64,000 bases of DNA, from assembly GCA_963576785.1 (NCBI GenBank), contig OY756140.1, forward strand, positions 620,001-684,000. The letters run 5' to 3'. Source of the stretch: Chlorophyllum brunneum. Lineage: Eukaryota; Basidiomycota; Agaricomycetes; Agaricales; Agaricaceae. Below the pieces are notes generated by a model. That model searched no databases. It was not told the DNA's origin and saw only the letters and a program-made list of their open reading frames with translations. This document shows, one piece after another, positions 11,226 through 21,246 of the stretch (positions are counted from its first letter, which is position 1; the number at the start of each line of letters is the position of its first letter). The position numbers and the translations under genes are program-made.

Positions 11226-11425
11226 NNNNNNNNNNNNNNNNNNNNNNNNNNNNNNNNNNNNNNNNNNNNNNNNNNNNNNNNNNNNNNNNNNNNNNNNNNN
11301 NNNNNNNNNNNNNNNNNNNNNNNNNNNNNNNNNNNNNNNNNNNNNNNNNNNNNNNNNNNNNNNNNNNNNNNNNNNNNNNNNNNNNNNNNNNNNNNNNNNN
11401 NNNNNNNNNNNNNNNNNNNNNNNNN
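11226..11425. other. Assembly gap (200 N)
   Basis: Exactly 200 undetermined bases; the round size suggests a placeholder length rather than a measured one. Confidence 0.95.
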
Positions 11426-11821
11426 CTGCAAGTTGAATATTTACGACACGTACGGTCGCCAGTTGGGTCCAACGTGGAGACTGCATGTTTATGATATGCG
11501 CCCATGACACTCGAAAACACAAGTTTTAGTGCGCCACATTGAAAAAAATTATATTCAGAGAAGCGCAAAGCCGAATACCGGCGTCCCGATGTGACAGTAG
11601 CGTGAAATGCAAAGTATGGACTGAACCCGATTTGGCCACTGTATTACCATATTAGTATACGTAGCGTGAGTCTGACCCTTGATTTAGACAACGGCGCAGT
11701 ACGAGCTCGCTGTCGTCGTACGTTTCTTGAAATATAGAGAGCGTTGATTGGTTAATTAGTTAAGATGCATATCATTCTCAACGTTTTTGTCTGAAAAGAG
11801 CACGAGGTCATATCCAAAAGC

Positions 11822-11829
11822 CATAAAAG
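11822..11829 (+). promoter_or_regulatory. TATA box of hydrophobin 1
   Basis: CATAAAAG, 63 bp upstream of the ATG at 11892. Hydrophobins 2 and 3 carry the same CATAAAAG/TATAAAAG box with a preceding C. Confidence 0.6.
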
Positions 11830-11891
11830 ACCGCAAACTCGAACTCAAATTTCTCCAGTCCAAACTCATCCGACTTTTATCCTCCTCTAAA

Positions 11892-12345
11892 ATGTACGCC
11901 AAGTTCTTTACCCTTGCTACTCTCGCCGCCGTTGTCGTCGCCGCCCCTCAGGGTGGTATCACCAACAGTTGCAACGTCGTCGACCAGCACTGTTGCGACA
12001 CCGTCCAGACAGTTGGTAGCCAAACCGTTCAGAGCCTTATTTCCAAGGGCCTCGTCGGTGCCAACGCTGGCCTCGGTGACCTCTCTGCTTTGGTCGGTGT
12101 CACCTGCACACCTATCTCCGCCCTCGCTGTTAGTGGCCAGAGCTGGTGAGTGTCTACTTGCATCCCTACGTGACAATCGTGCTGACCCACCTTCAGCAAT
12201 GCCCAGCCCGTTTGTTGCAGTAACAACACCTTCAGTGAGACTTTTCGCCTTTACTTGTCCTTCCCTCTCCATCCAGTTTCTGACCACCACTCCCACAGAC
12301 GGTGTCATCGTTGCTGGCTGCAACCCCGTCAATGTCAACCTCTAG
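11892..12345 (+). CDS. Class I hydrophobin 1
   Basis: Secreted amphipathic protein that assembles at air-water and wall interfaces of hyphae and fruit bodies. Three exons (11892-12145, 12197-12234, 12299-12345) encode 112 residues. A signal peptide (MYAKFFTLATLAAVVVAAP) precedes the eight-cysteine hydrophobin pattern: SCNVVDQHCC, then VTC, then C-NAQPVCCSNN, then AGC, ending NPVNVNL. Intron 1 follows the conserved SW, and the second exon is 38 nt. I started at the ATG at 11892, because the longer frame upstream lacks a signal peptide and contains the TATA box. It is tandem with hydrophobin 2, about 1.3 kb downstream on the same strand; a recent duplication is likely, since CNAQPVCCSNN is shared exactly. 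Confidence 0.95.
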
Positions 12346-12754
12346 TTACTTGGCTCGTATACTTGCGCGTTTCATTTGTATGCCCATATCTCTTGGGTTC
12401 TGGAGGGTAGTTTATGATTCTGATGAATGTAATGCGTGTTCCTTCACTTGATTACTGCCCATCGGAATATGACTTTCCGGCCATCTTCAAGGCTCGGATC
12501 GTGTTGCACGCTCAGTATTTTCGAATAGACTGCGATGGCATTTAACTGAATCTAATGTTCTTTAATTGATACGTCATCAATCATTGGTCCCTGATCTAGG
12601 GGGGAAAAAAAACCAATGCGTGGGTTTCGACTTGGTATCCTTCTGACGAAACCAAATGCCACACTTGGAGCATTCCCAAATATCGGATTATCCTAAAATG
12701 ATGAATCATTAGCCCAGGTTGACCTTTCGATGCCCTAAATTTTCACCTCTAATA

Positions 12755-12952
12755 TCAATCGCCCGACGGTGTATCCCGTCCTTCGCTCTCTTCGCCGTCA
12801 TCATCCTCAAGCTCGTTGTCTATCACCTCGTCGCTACTTAGCGTCATCACTAGTATAACGACGATGATACCAACAGCAGCGTAGGTAATTGCGACGCCAA
12901 TGGCAATGACTGTCGGTTTTGCATCTCCGAGGAAATTCAGGTCTGGGAACAT
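12755..12952 (-). CDS. Possible small single-pass membrane protein (65 aa)
   Basis: Unrecognised ORF. From the ATG at 12952 it has a short polar start (MFPDLNFLGDAKP), one strongly hydrophobic segment (TVIAIGVAITYAAVGIIVVI), then a very acidic tail (DNELEDDDGEESEGRD). The pattern of one membrane helix plus an acidic tail is unlikely to come from random sequence, but the ORF is short. It lies convergent to hydrophobin 1, 410 bp past its stop codon. A real gene, part of a spliced gene, or chance are all possible. Confidence 0.38.
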   Translation of the reverse strand: MFPDLNFLGDAKPTVIAIGVAITYAAVGIIVVILVMTLSSDEVIDNELEDDDGEESEGRDTPSGD

Positions 12953-13523
12953 GTTGTTATGTCTCGGCAAACGTGGGTAAGGTGTGTGGTGGTCGACCTG
13001 TTTGGCGTCTTACAACGGCGTGTTTGGCTCGTTGATTAAGGCATTAATCCTTGTATGTTATTCGGATATGAACTCGCCGCAGCTGGCTTTCACGTCGTAG
13101 CTAATGCGAGTGGTATTGAATACAGGGTCTGTTGAGACACGGGCACGCGGATTGATCAGTTGGAATTTCGGACTCAGAAGTCGAGCCCACGGTTGGCCCA
13201 CACGAAGATCGCCACGTCAATAGGCGCAGGAAGAAAACACGAAGCATCAGCCCGAGTGAATACACGATTCCGCATAGGACTCAGGTTGTTCTAGATCTAA
13301 TGGTGTGTCAGTGAACAACCTGTTAGCATGGGACGTAAAATACCAAAGCTAACCACAAAAGGAAAAGCGCTTACCAAACTTGTTAAATTTTTGTGCGTCT
13401 TGGTGGAGGATTTGAATGTCACAACGTACACATTAGACGATTGGTCTTGGGCTGCGGCGATATGTACCCGAATGAATGATTCTATGTATATGCCCAAAAA
13501 GCGGAGGTAAAGACTCGTGGAGC

Positions 13524-13531
13524 CATAAAAG
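13524..13531 (+). promoter_or_regulatory. TATA box of hydrophobin 2
   Basis: CATAAAAG in the context CCATAAAAGCC, 86 bp upstream of the ATG at 13617. Confidence 0.6.
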
Positions 13532-13616
13532 CCAGACATGATCTACAGAAAATCCTTTAGCTCATTTCTAGCTTTTCTTCATAGTAAAAGTTCTCTCTCA
13601 CCTAATACTCCCCGCC

Positions 13617-14166
13617 ATGTTCGCCAAGCTCGTCGCTCTTTCCACTCTCGTTTCTGTCGTCGCTGCTGGTGGATACTATGGCCAACCTGGCACATATGCT
13701 CCTGGCAACCCCAACCCAGTCCCCCAACCCAACCCCACTCCCAAGCCTAATCCAGGCGGAAACAACGGTGGCAATGGTGCTATCAACAACAGCTGCAACG
13801 TCGAAAAACAACAATGCTGCAACCAAGTCCAGTCTGTTAACCACCAGACCGTTCAGGGCCTCATGACCCAGGGTGGTCTTATTGGTGCAGCTCTTGCTGG
13901 TGCCCCCGCTGATGCCTTGGTCGGTATCAACTGCTCTCCCCTCTCCGTCGTCGGTATTGGCGGTAACTCCTGGTAAATTTCGGTTTATTTCGTCTGCTTT
14001 TTTCTCATGCTGACGTCCTCTATAGCAATGCACAACCCGTTTGCTGCAGCAATAACAGCTTCAGTAAGATTATTAAACTTTTCTGATCCTTGAGATTGGT
14101 TTTCTGACCTGTTTTTCAGATGGTCTCATTGCTATTGGCTGTACTCCCATCAACGTTAACCTCTAG
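13617..14166 (+). CDS. Class I hydrophobin 2 (with Pro/Asn/Gly-rich N-terminal insert)
   Basis: Three exons (13617-13972, 14026-14063, 14120-14166) give 146 residues. The signal peptide (MFAKLVALSTLVSVVAAG) is followed by an insert of about 40 residues rich in Pro, Asn and Gly with PNP-type repeats, absent from hydrophobins 1 and 3. The hydrophobin core then has all eight Cys: SCNVEKQQCC, INC, C-NAQPVCCSNN, IGC, ending TPINVNL. Intron positions and the 38-nt middle exon equal those of hydrophobin 1. The insert should extend the soluble N-terminus exposed outside the rodlet core (inference). A dedicated TATA box lies upstream. Confidence 0.95.
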
Positions 14167-14578
14167 ATCTATTAGTTTACTTGATCATCTGCCTTGTATA
14201 CCCTTACATGATGAGGCTAATTGACATTGGGTTCTGTTGACTGATTTGTGATTTTCGTAAGCTTTGTGAAAATTGGTATCTTGGTCATTAGAGCTCCGGA
14301 AAGAAGTTTTGTGTCGTGCTTCCGATCCATCCGGGTTATCGGGTTATTCTGGAATTAATAATTCTCTGGACAAATTGCAAAAATGTCCAAATTATGGTTC
14401 TGGGCCGCTTTCGTCTCGAGTAGATTGCTGTTTTTCCCCGGAATTCGCGTTGTTTATCGTCTCTTCAACACCGTCGTGCGTGAAGTGGCCCCTTGTATAA
14501 CATGATGGGGGCTAGGATTGTTGCGGTGTGTGACGGTAGGTGACAGCTGTGTGACGGAATTTCTACTCTCTCCGCAAC
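14167..14578. other. Spacer, no gene seen
   Basis: 412 bp holding the 3' flank of hydrophobin 2 and the 5' flank of the uL10m gene. No obvious promoter element. Confidence 0.5.
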
Positions 14579-15427
14579 ATGTTGGGCTGGAGGTCGACGG
14601 GCAAGTGCACCTCATGGCTGGCCCACAAAACCCCCCCAACGGCACGTACATACGCCATTTCCCTCGATACTCCCCAGCGCCTACCCGGAAAGAAATATCC
14701 TCGCGTCTTCAAGGATAAAAAGGCCTTCCAGTACAACTGGTACACCGGCATCCTCCAGACCAACGCTGATTCGCCTATTCTCTTCCTCCAGCATGAAGAC
14801 TTTACCGCAGAACGACTACGAAAGCTGCGGTTAGATATTAGCACTGCTGCACAGCGTGTTGCGCCTTCACTGGGGTCACCAGTCCCGAACGCACCCCCCT
14901 CCACACCTACACTGACCGTTATACGAACGAGCATCCTCGGAGCGGCCCTTCGTGGCCTTCCGGGAGTCAACAAGTCTTCCGTGAAGAGGATGGTCAAGGA
15001 CACCAAAGGTTCCTTTGCCCTCCTCACACTTCCGAACTTCCACCCGCCTCAGTTGAAAGCCATTCTCCGTGCCATGGAGAAGAGCGCTCCACCCAAACCA
15101 CCCAAGACTCCAGAAGAACTTAAACAGGAGCTGGAGGCGAAGAACGCTGATCCCGTTACTCCAGGAAGGAGGGTGAAGCGTGTTCGTCAGATCAAGACAC
15201 CGGACTTGAAGATTGTCGGAGCGTTGATTGAGGGACGGGTGTTCCTACGGGAGGGAGTAGAGGATGTGTCGAAGCTTCCAACGTTGGAGACGTTGAGGTC
15301 GCAGGTTGTTGGGCTGTTAAGTTCGCCTGCAACACAGTTAGCGGCGGTCTTGAGCCAGGGGAGTGGTGGCACGTTGGCGAGGACTTTGGAGGGCTTCAAG
15401 AAGGGCCTAGAGGAGGCGTCTCAATAG
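14579..15427 (+). CDS. Mitochondrial large-subunit ribosomal protein uL10m
   Basis: 282 residues in one exon. The basic, hydroxylated N-terminus (MLGWRSTGKCTSWLAHK) fits a mitochondrial targeting peptide. The body follows the L10 family: KYPRVFKDKKAFQYNWYTGIL early, LRKLRLDIS, then a C-terminal LVGALIEGRVF-like stretch (KIVGALIEGRVFLREGVEDV) and LPTLETLRSQVVGLLSSPAT, the helix that precedes the stalk-binding part. The protein anchors the L7/L12 stalk of the mitoribosome; the yeast homologue is MRPL11. The start is supported by the targeting sequence and by the lack of another ATG upstream in frame. Confidence 0.85.
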   Translation: MLGWRSTGKCTSWLAHKTPPTARTYAISLDTPQRLPGKKYPRVFKDKKAFQYNWYTGILQTNADSPILFLQHEDFTAERLRKLRLDISTAAQRVAPSLGSPVPNAPPSTPTLTVIRTSILGAALRGLPGVNKSSVKRMVKDTKGSFALLTLPNFHPPQLKAILRAMEKSAPPKPPKTPEELKQELEAKNADPVTPGRRVKRVRQIKTPDLKIVGALIEGRVFLREGVEDVSKLPTLETLRSQVVGLLSSPATQLAAVLSQGSGGTLARTLEGFKKGLEEASQ

Positions 15428-15574
15428 ATCTTATCTACTCTTGCAATTTATTTTTTGAATGTTTTCTGAGATATTTCTGCGTGTCGACGCGACGTTTTGC
15501 CCGAGTGCGTGACAACCATCACCTCAACTCTGTCACACGTGTTAGCGCGCCGTGCTCTTCTGACTCTCACCTCC

Positions 15575-18455
15575 ATGTACGTTCAGCAGAATTTCTCTCC
15601 AAAAAAAGCTTATGAGTATCCAGGGATGAAGACGATGATTATTTGTACGGAGGTTCAACAGAACCTTCTCCTCAGCCGACGGGTAAGAATTCTTCTAGCA
15701 CGCCATACCTTTGTACCAGAACCCAGGAGAACAAATGGAATTGACTTCTTTTCTCATTCACATACCTCTTGCGTGAACACATTATCTTGATAATCACTTG
15801 TGAATAGTCCCGCAACCGTGAGTGTCAAGTCTTCGTCGAGTCAACACACATGTTTTTAATAACGAAAACCCTTCGTCGGGCGCATTCAATGTAGGATATC
15901 TTTGGACAAGCTGAAAACGGCCACCGTGGCCGGGCTCGTCGAACAGCTGGAACAACAGGTTCAGCAGCAGAACGAAAGACGGGATGACGAAGACGACGAT
16001 CTCTTTATGGATGGCCCTCCTCGTCGGTCAGCGTCAGCATCGGCTGCCCATACTCCTCCGCCGGCGCAGGCTTCACGAGAGCAGTCGCAGGACGTAGAGC
16101 ATGAGCATGCTAATGGTATGGATGCCGAGGTAGAGGAAGAAGAAGAAGAGGAGGAAGAAGAGGAGAGTGATGATGTGAGCTGCGCTCTCCAGGTTTTTTT
16201 CTGGAGTAACCAATTGACGTATGACTAGGATATTGAAATCATTATAAACCGCCCTTCACACTCACTAGACCTCCGGTATGTATCCCACATTCTTCGCAAT
16301 CATAACGAAGGTTAACATATACCTAGACCTGGCAGAACAACCAGTCGTACAACTAGCTCAACAACCACAACAACAACAACAGCTACTACTACATCCGCGC
16401 CCAAGGGTCAGTACAATTCTCCCCAACCTTCACCCTTGTACTGATTTATTCCACTTTTTAGCTCCTCCACCATCATTCACAACTGAATACAATCCAAACC
16501 AACGGGGTGGTGTAATCCCGAGTGCGCCCCCACCGCCACCACTACCACCAACCACACCTTCAACAACCCCATCTCACCCACAGCAACCATCTACAAGTAC
16601 ACCATCCCACCCTCAATACCCTCACGCCCAAGACCAAACCCAACAGGCCCCTATACACCTGAACCAACAAACTCAAAAACAGGATGACGGTCCCGACCCA
16701 AACACCCTCCAACCCGTCACTGCTCCGCCTTCTCACCCTGAAATTGATCCAGACGCAGTCGGCATGTTCGAAGGTCGCCCGATTCTCGAAGTAGACTTGA
16801 CGGCTATGAATGATAAACCTTGGCGTCGACCTGGTTCGGATATAAGTGATTGGTTCAATTACGGGTTTGATGAGATTTCATGGGAGGCGTATTGTTATCG
16901 ACGGAGAGAGCTCGGCGATATGGCTAGCGTTTTGAAGACAAATATCATCGTGAGTATCACTCTACCCTTCAATTTTCTTTTTTTTCCTCCCTTCTGACAC
17001 TTTGTGAATGCAGAACGTGACCGGCATGGGCGAAGACCAAATCACGGCTCTACCTCCTGAATTCCGACAAATGGTAATGACGGGAACAACAGCCATGATG
17101 AATAACATGTCCAACATGCCCAATTCCATGAACAACATGAATACAGGCATGAACGTCACTGGGCCCTCACCAGCAGCAATGATGAACCCACAAATGATGA
17201 TGGAAATGTCTAACATGATGATGAATATGGGGAACATGGATATGGCACAGATGATGCAACAAATGCAACAACAAGCGCAAGATGGTGGTGCTGGGCCTGG
17301 TGGTGCTGGCGCTATGGGTGTAAGCGGGATGGGAGGCATGGGCGTCGGCGTGGGTGGTACGAATGAACAAGTTCAGACTGGTGGACCTGGGGGTATGATG
17401 ATACAGGATGGACCATACCCAGGTGGACCGGGTGGAATGATGAATATGGGGATGGGAGGAGGTGATTTTGGTGTGCAGGTGCGTTGGACTTAATAATTCT
17501 TACTGTTTCTTGCTGTCCATGGGATCCGTCACTGAAATGATACCTCATTTATTCTTTTCGTGTCTTGTACAATCGCTCAGATGCAAGACCAGAATCAGAT
17601 GCAAATGTTCCAGAATATGGACGGTACGACTCCTGGCGCTGCGGGTCAAAGCGGACCAAGTGGCGGAGGAGCGGGGAGTGGCGGAGCTTCATCAACAGGC
17701 GGAACACCTATTCCTGCAAGTGGTACTGTTACGACTCTACCTTCTGGTCCCGCAGGTGCCACGCCCAGTGTTGGTGCTGGTAGAGGGGCAGGAACTCCTC
17801 TTCAAGCGTACCGCGGTGCTCCTGGTGCTTCCGCGAGCGCTGGTGTTGCAGCCGGTACAGGTGTAACGCGTGGTGCACCAATCGTCGGCATGGCACGGGG
17901 AAGAGGATTCGGCGGCGGACGCGGACGCGGTATGTATCCTCCACTCTCATACATCTACCCCCAATAATCGGACAAAAAAAACTATTCTCAGGCGTAGTAG
18001 CACCTGTCCGACCTGCATCCCCACTCCCCCCAAACGTACCCACCGGCCCACGAAATCAAAACAAATACAAAGACCGGGATGGGAACGCCCCGGCTGTCGA
18101 TGGTCTCGATTATGGTGGCGGTGGTGGTGGTGGGGGAGGCAGTAGCGTTGGAGGTGAAAGAGATCTACGCGAACGCGACAGAGACCGTGATAGGGATCGC
18201 GATCGGGACAATCACAGGGACAGAGACAGAGATAGAGATAGCCATAGGGATAGAGAAAGGGATCGGGACAGGGACAGGGACCGTGGGAAGGACGATAGAA
18301 GTCGAAGGACGCCGAGTGCTGAGTTGGAAGATCGGAGCTCCAGTCGGTATGTTTTTTTCTTTACTGGTCGAGTAACGGTGTTGATTTGTATCCTGCATAG
18401 CAAACGACGGAGCTCGCCTGGTTTGGATGACACCCGATCTTCGAAACGGCGTTGA
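15575..18455 (+). CDS. FIP1: Pre-mRNA polyadenylation factor FIP1
   Basis: Subunit of the cleavage and polyadenylation factor that tethers poly(A) polymerase. Deduced exons: 15575-15576, 15624-15682, 15808-15817, 15895-16174, 16229-16275, 16327-16406, 16462-16949, 17014-17478, 17581-17929, 17992-18346 and 18401-18455. These sum to 730 codons without a frame error. The start (MDEDDDYLYGG) matches the acidic LYGG motif at FIP1 N-termini. The Fip1 core lies near residue 300: ILEVDLTAMNDKPWRRPG then DISDWFNYGFDEISWEAYCY. After it come a Met/Asn/Gln-rich stretch, a Gly/Ala-rich stretch with RGRG repeats, and an Arg-Asp/Arg-Glu dipeptide tail. That tail resembles the long animal FIP1 rather than the short yeast form. 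The split ATG and the 10-nt exon are inferred. Convergent with the ING gene. Confidence 0.9.
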
Positions 18456-18791
18456 TCTGGGCACTGCTCTTTTTATCCCCTACTTTGCACCTTGTCTTAT
18501 TCACTAATCCATTCGTGCTACACCACAACTAAACAGCCCCGAGAACACACATGATGCATAACCCAAATTATCATAAATAGCATACACTGACCCGATGATA
18601 AGGTACTGCGTGAACGAAAGATATACGAGTAGAACCGACACACAAGCATAGACAAGCACATAATTAGAAATTATAGTCGTGAAGCGGAAATGGAGAATGG
18701 GTATGGCGAGGGGAGGAGGAAGAGAAGGGAATGATCCGATGAATAGGAGAATACGAATCCAAGCACCTGGTGCAGAAGATTTATACCACTG
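18456..18791. other. Convergent 3' spacer of FIP1 and ING gene
   Basis: 336 bp tail-to-tail spacer between the stops at 18455 (+) and 18792 (-). Nothing else seen. Confidence 0.5.
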
Positions 18792-20473
18792 CTATGCCTT
18801 TCCAGCAGCCCGATTACCTGCTGCTCGCCGTTTACCACCTCTGCCAGTCCTCTTATTATTCCGTTTATTCTTGCATGTATCACAGAACCAGGATCCTTCA
18901 GGACACACAGTCAACCCAATACACGACAGGTGGAACTACACACAATCATAATCAGCGAAAGGAATCAGATAGGATGTTAGAAGATACTCACCCATTCTCG
19001 TTCACAGTTTTCATCATCACAAGCAATCATCTCACCATAACTGACGCCATCACAATAGCAATAAGTCCTACCATCATCATTATCCCCTTCGTCTCCCGCG
19101 TCATTCGTACCCCCATCTGCACCAACTGAGGAGTTGCCTGTATTCGCACTCCCGTTACGTCCCCCATTTGCTCCATTGGCAGGGGTGACCGCCGAGTGGA
19201 CAGAAGTACTCCGAGCAAAGGGCACACCAGGCCCTGCCAGTAGTTGAGTCGCAGCGGCGTTCAGATCCGGTGTACCCGACAACGAATGCGTGTGTCCGTT
19301 ATCATAGTAATGTGCATTACCATTCGGTAACACACCAGCACCGTTCGCAAATGGGCCCAAGTTGGATGACGAAGAGGGATGGCGATTTGCTGAAGGCGGT
19401 AAACCATTACCGGCGGCCCGGTGTGACGAGATGGACGAAGTAGGGTTATGGGATGGGTAGTCGTTGGGCATTGGTGTAGTTGACACTCGGTTATTGTTGT
19501 TGTTGGTCGACGAATTGTTGCCAGCACCACCCCGTCGTTTGGCACCTGAGATCACAGACCCGTTGGTGGTGCGGCTGGCGGTGGATGGGCCAAGCCCGCT
19601 GGGATGGTTTTGGTGTGCGGAGGAAGCGCCACGGGCGGATGAGGTTCCGTTGGGGTGGTGTGCGTTCTGGGAGGGGAGGTGGGAGGTGACGGAGACGAGT
19701 GATTCTGAGGGGGAGGGGACGCGTTCGTTTCTGTACGATAAAAGAATTCGTTAGTGGGGATTACAAGACGGTTGAAGAGGACAGACAAACTTTTTGACTC
19801 TGTTTTGGCGTGAACGAGGATTTGCGGTGTCGAGGAGACGTTCTCTCTTGTGCGGGGAACGGATCCCACCAATATCGATTTCCTCATCCCGTGGTACGGC
19901 TCTTTTCCGCTTTGCGGGACTGGGTTCGGCATTGTTGGCATTGACCAAGAGGCCAGAAGAACCCGCCCCGCCCCTTCGTCGTCGTCCCGTGTCCATATTA
20001 AGGGGCATGAAGGACTTGTCCGACACATGAGGATACACCGTCCTGCGGTTCAACAACGCAACATCAAAGTCTGGCATTCTCTCCGCGAGCGTATGCAAAT
20101 GCGTAGAATGAGCTTTGAGAGCGTCCGCAGCGGTGCACGCGACACGAATCTTATCGTCCCCCCCATACTTGAGCCGTGCGGCCTCTTCAGCGATCTCGTG
20201 CAAGAGCCACAAACGCTCTTCTTTGGTGCCTCTACGCTCTTCGATCATGCAGGTGAGATCGTGGATTTTGGCGGTGATGTTGATCATGGAGGACGAGAGG
20301 ACGGCATCGAGTTCGCGGAGGTCGCCTATGTTGCGAGAGAGGTCGAGGGGGAGAGAGTCGAGAGTGTGGGTGTACTCTGAGAGGAGGGCGAGGGAGTAGG
20401 CGGTGTTGAGGCTGAGCTGGGAAGCTGAGATGGCGGCGGCTGCTGCTGACGGTGCTGAGCGCGAGTTGACCAT
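18792..20473 (-). CDS. ING-family PHD finger protein (histone acetyltransferase/deacetylase subunit)
   Basis: Reader of H3K4 methylation in a HAT or HDAC complex, as in yeast Yng1, Yng2 and Pho23. Three exons: 19791-20473, 18992-19730 and 18792-18935. The N-terminus has the ING helical domain (LSEYTHTLDSLPLDLSRNIGDLRELD ... LLHEIAEEAARLKYGGDDKI). A basic and Ser/Asn/Gly-rich linker of over 200 residues with KRKRAVPRDEE follows. The C-terminus carries a complete Cys4-His-Cys3 PHD finger: CYC, CDDENC, EWFHLSC, then CPEGSWFCDTC. The finger spans the last intron (W|FH). It ends in a basic tail KRRAAGNRAAGKA. Its overall form is closest to Yng2/ING3 or Pho23; I cannot choose between them. Confidence 0.88.
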
Positions 20474-20639
20474 TGTGGTGACGATTGAGGGACGTCGACC
20501 TCAAAACATGAGAACCCGGACCGTGACCCTAACCCCACACCAGTCAAACAACAACCCAGATTCAATTACAGCCAGGTATGGATACAAAGTGGTGGTCTAC
20601 GGATACATAAGGGGTATATACTCGGCGGCGACGGTTCAA

Positions 20640-20861
20640 TCACTTCCACGACAACAGGTTCCTAAACGTCCTCTTGGAAGCCTGCGCGGGCTGTGCAGAG
20701 GTAGGAGGGCGGCCAGCTGCAGCAGCAGTAAAGGCGGCGTACATCGCGTGCGCATCACGCGGGGATTGGGGGATAGCGAAGCCCGCAAATGCGTTGGGCG
20801 ACGTGGGGCTTGTGGGGAAGAACCCAAAGGTAGGGGACGAGGGGACACCGAAACCGGACAT
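20640..20861 (-). CDS. Hypothetical small protein (73 aa), possibly the 3' exon of a longer gene
   Basis: Not recognised. From the ATG at 20861 the frame reads MSGFGVPSSPTFGFF followed by PTSPTSP, Ala-rich helices and a basic end (KRTFRNLLSWK). The codons mostly end in G or C and look coding. The same frame is open upstream to about 20956, where an acceptor-like GGACAG occurs. It could join an upstream minus-strand frame beginning near 21227 (MFAAAFDPNPDMFLFPDKG) to give about 180 residues. That exon would lie next to the DPH4 start in the divergent arrangement. Alternatively the 73-residue ORF stands alone, or the whole is chance. Confidence 0.42.
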   Translation of the reverse strand: MSGFGVPSSPTFGFFPTSPTSPNAFAGFAIPQSPRDAHAMYAAFTAAAAGRPPTSAQPAQASKRTFRNLLSWK

Positions 20862-21246
20862 TGTCGAGATGTTTTTATAGGAGGTAGTCCCAAAATATGC
20901 AACAATGAGGTCGTCAAGGGTCTGGATATTCGGTGAGAACCACTGGCTATTGAGCGTCTGTCCTCAGACCCACCGATATAAACGATCCTTTACACAAAGA
21001 TCAGAGCGTCGTTGCGAGGGTGCGAACGAGGCAGGCGAGAGATGGGTTGTTGTTGTGGGCGAGAGGCTTGTCCTCGAATAAAGGAGAGCTCGAGCTGGGC
21101 TTCCCATTATGCGCCTGACGAGGTCGGCATCGTACAAAGAGAGAACAAGGCGAGTGCCAAATCGAGATGTTCCCTTGTCCGGAAAAAGAAACATATCCGG
21201 ATTGGGATCAAAGGCAGCCGCAAACATAGAGCCTCCCAACAGCCCT

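Larger units (their letters stand above)
9991..11891. other. Intergenic region with assembly gap
   Basis: About 1.9 kb with no supported gene between the F-box-like gene and hydrophobin 1. Several ORFs of 70-120 codons exist but show no family features. An N run interrupts the sequence at 11226-11425, so a small gene or repeat could be hidden. Confidence 0.5.
12346..13616. other. Spacer between tandem hydrophobins
   Basis: Mostly non-coding. It holds a small possible membrane-protein ORF on the minus strand (12755-12952) and the promoter of hydrophobin 2. Nothing else supported. Confidence 0.5.

Noticed and set aside
11787..11891. Upstream extension of the hydrophobin 1 frame
   Set aside because: The first codon there is not followed by a signal peptide and the TATA box lies inside it. 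The ATG at 11892 gives a perfect signal peptide.
13328..13510. 60-codon ORF with ATG just upstream of hydrophobin 2
   Set aside because: Ends next to the promoter TATA box, has no family traits, and is short enough for chance.
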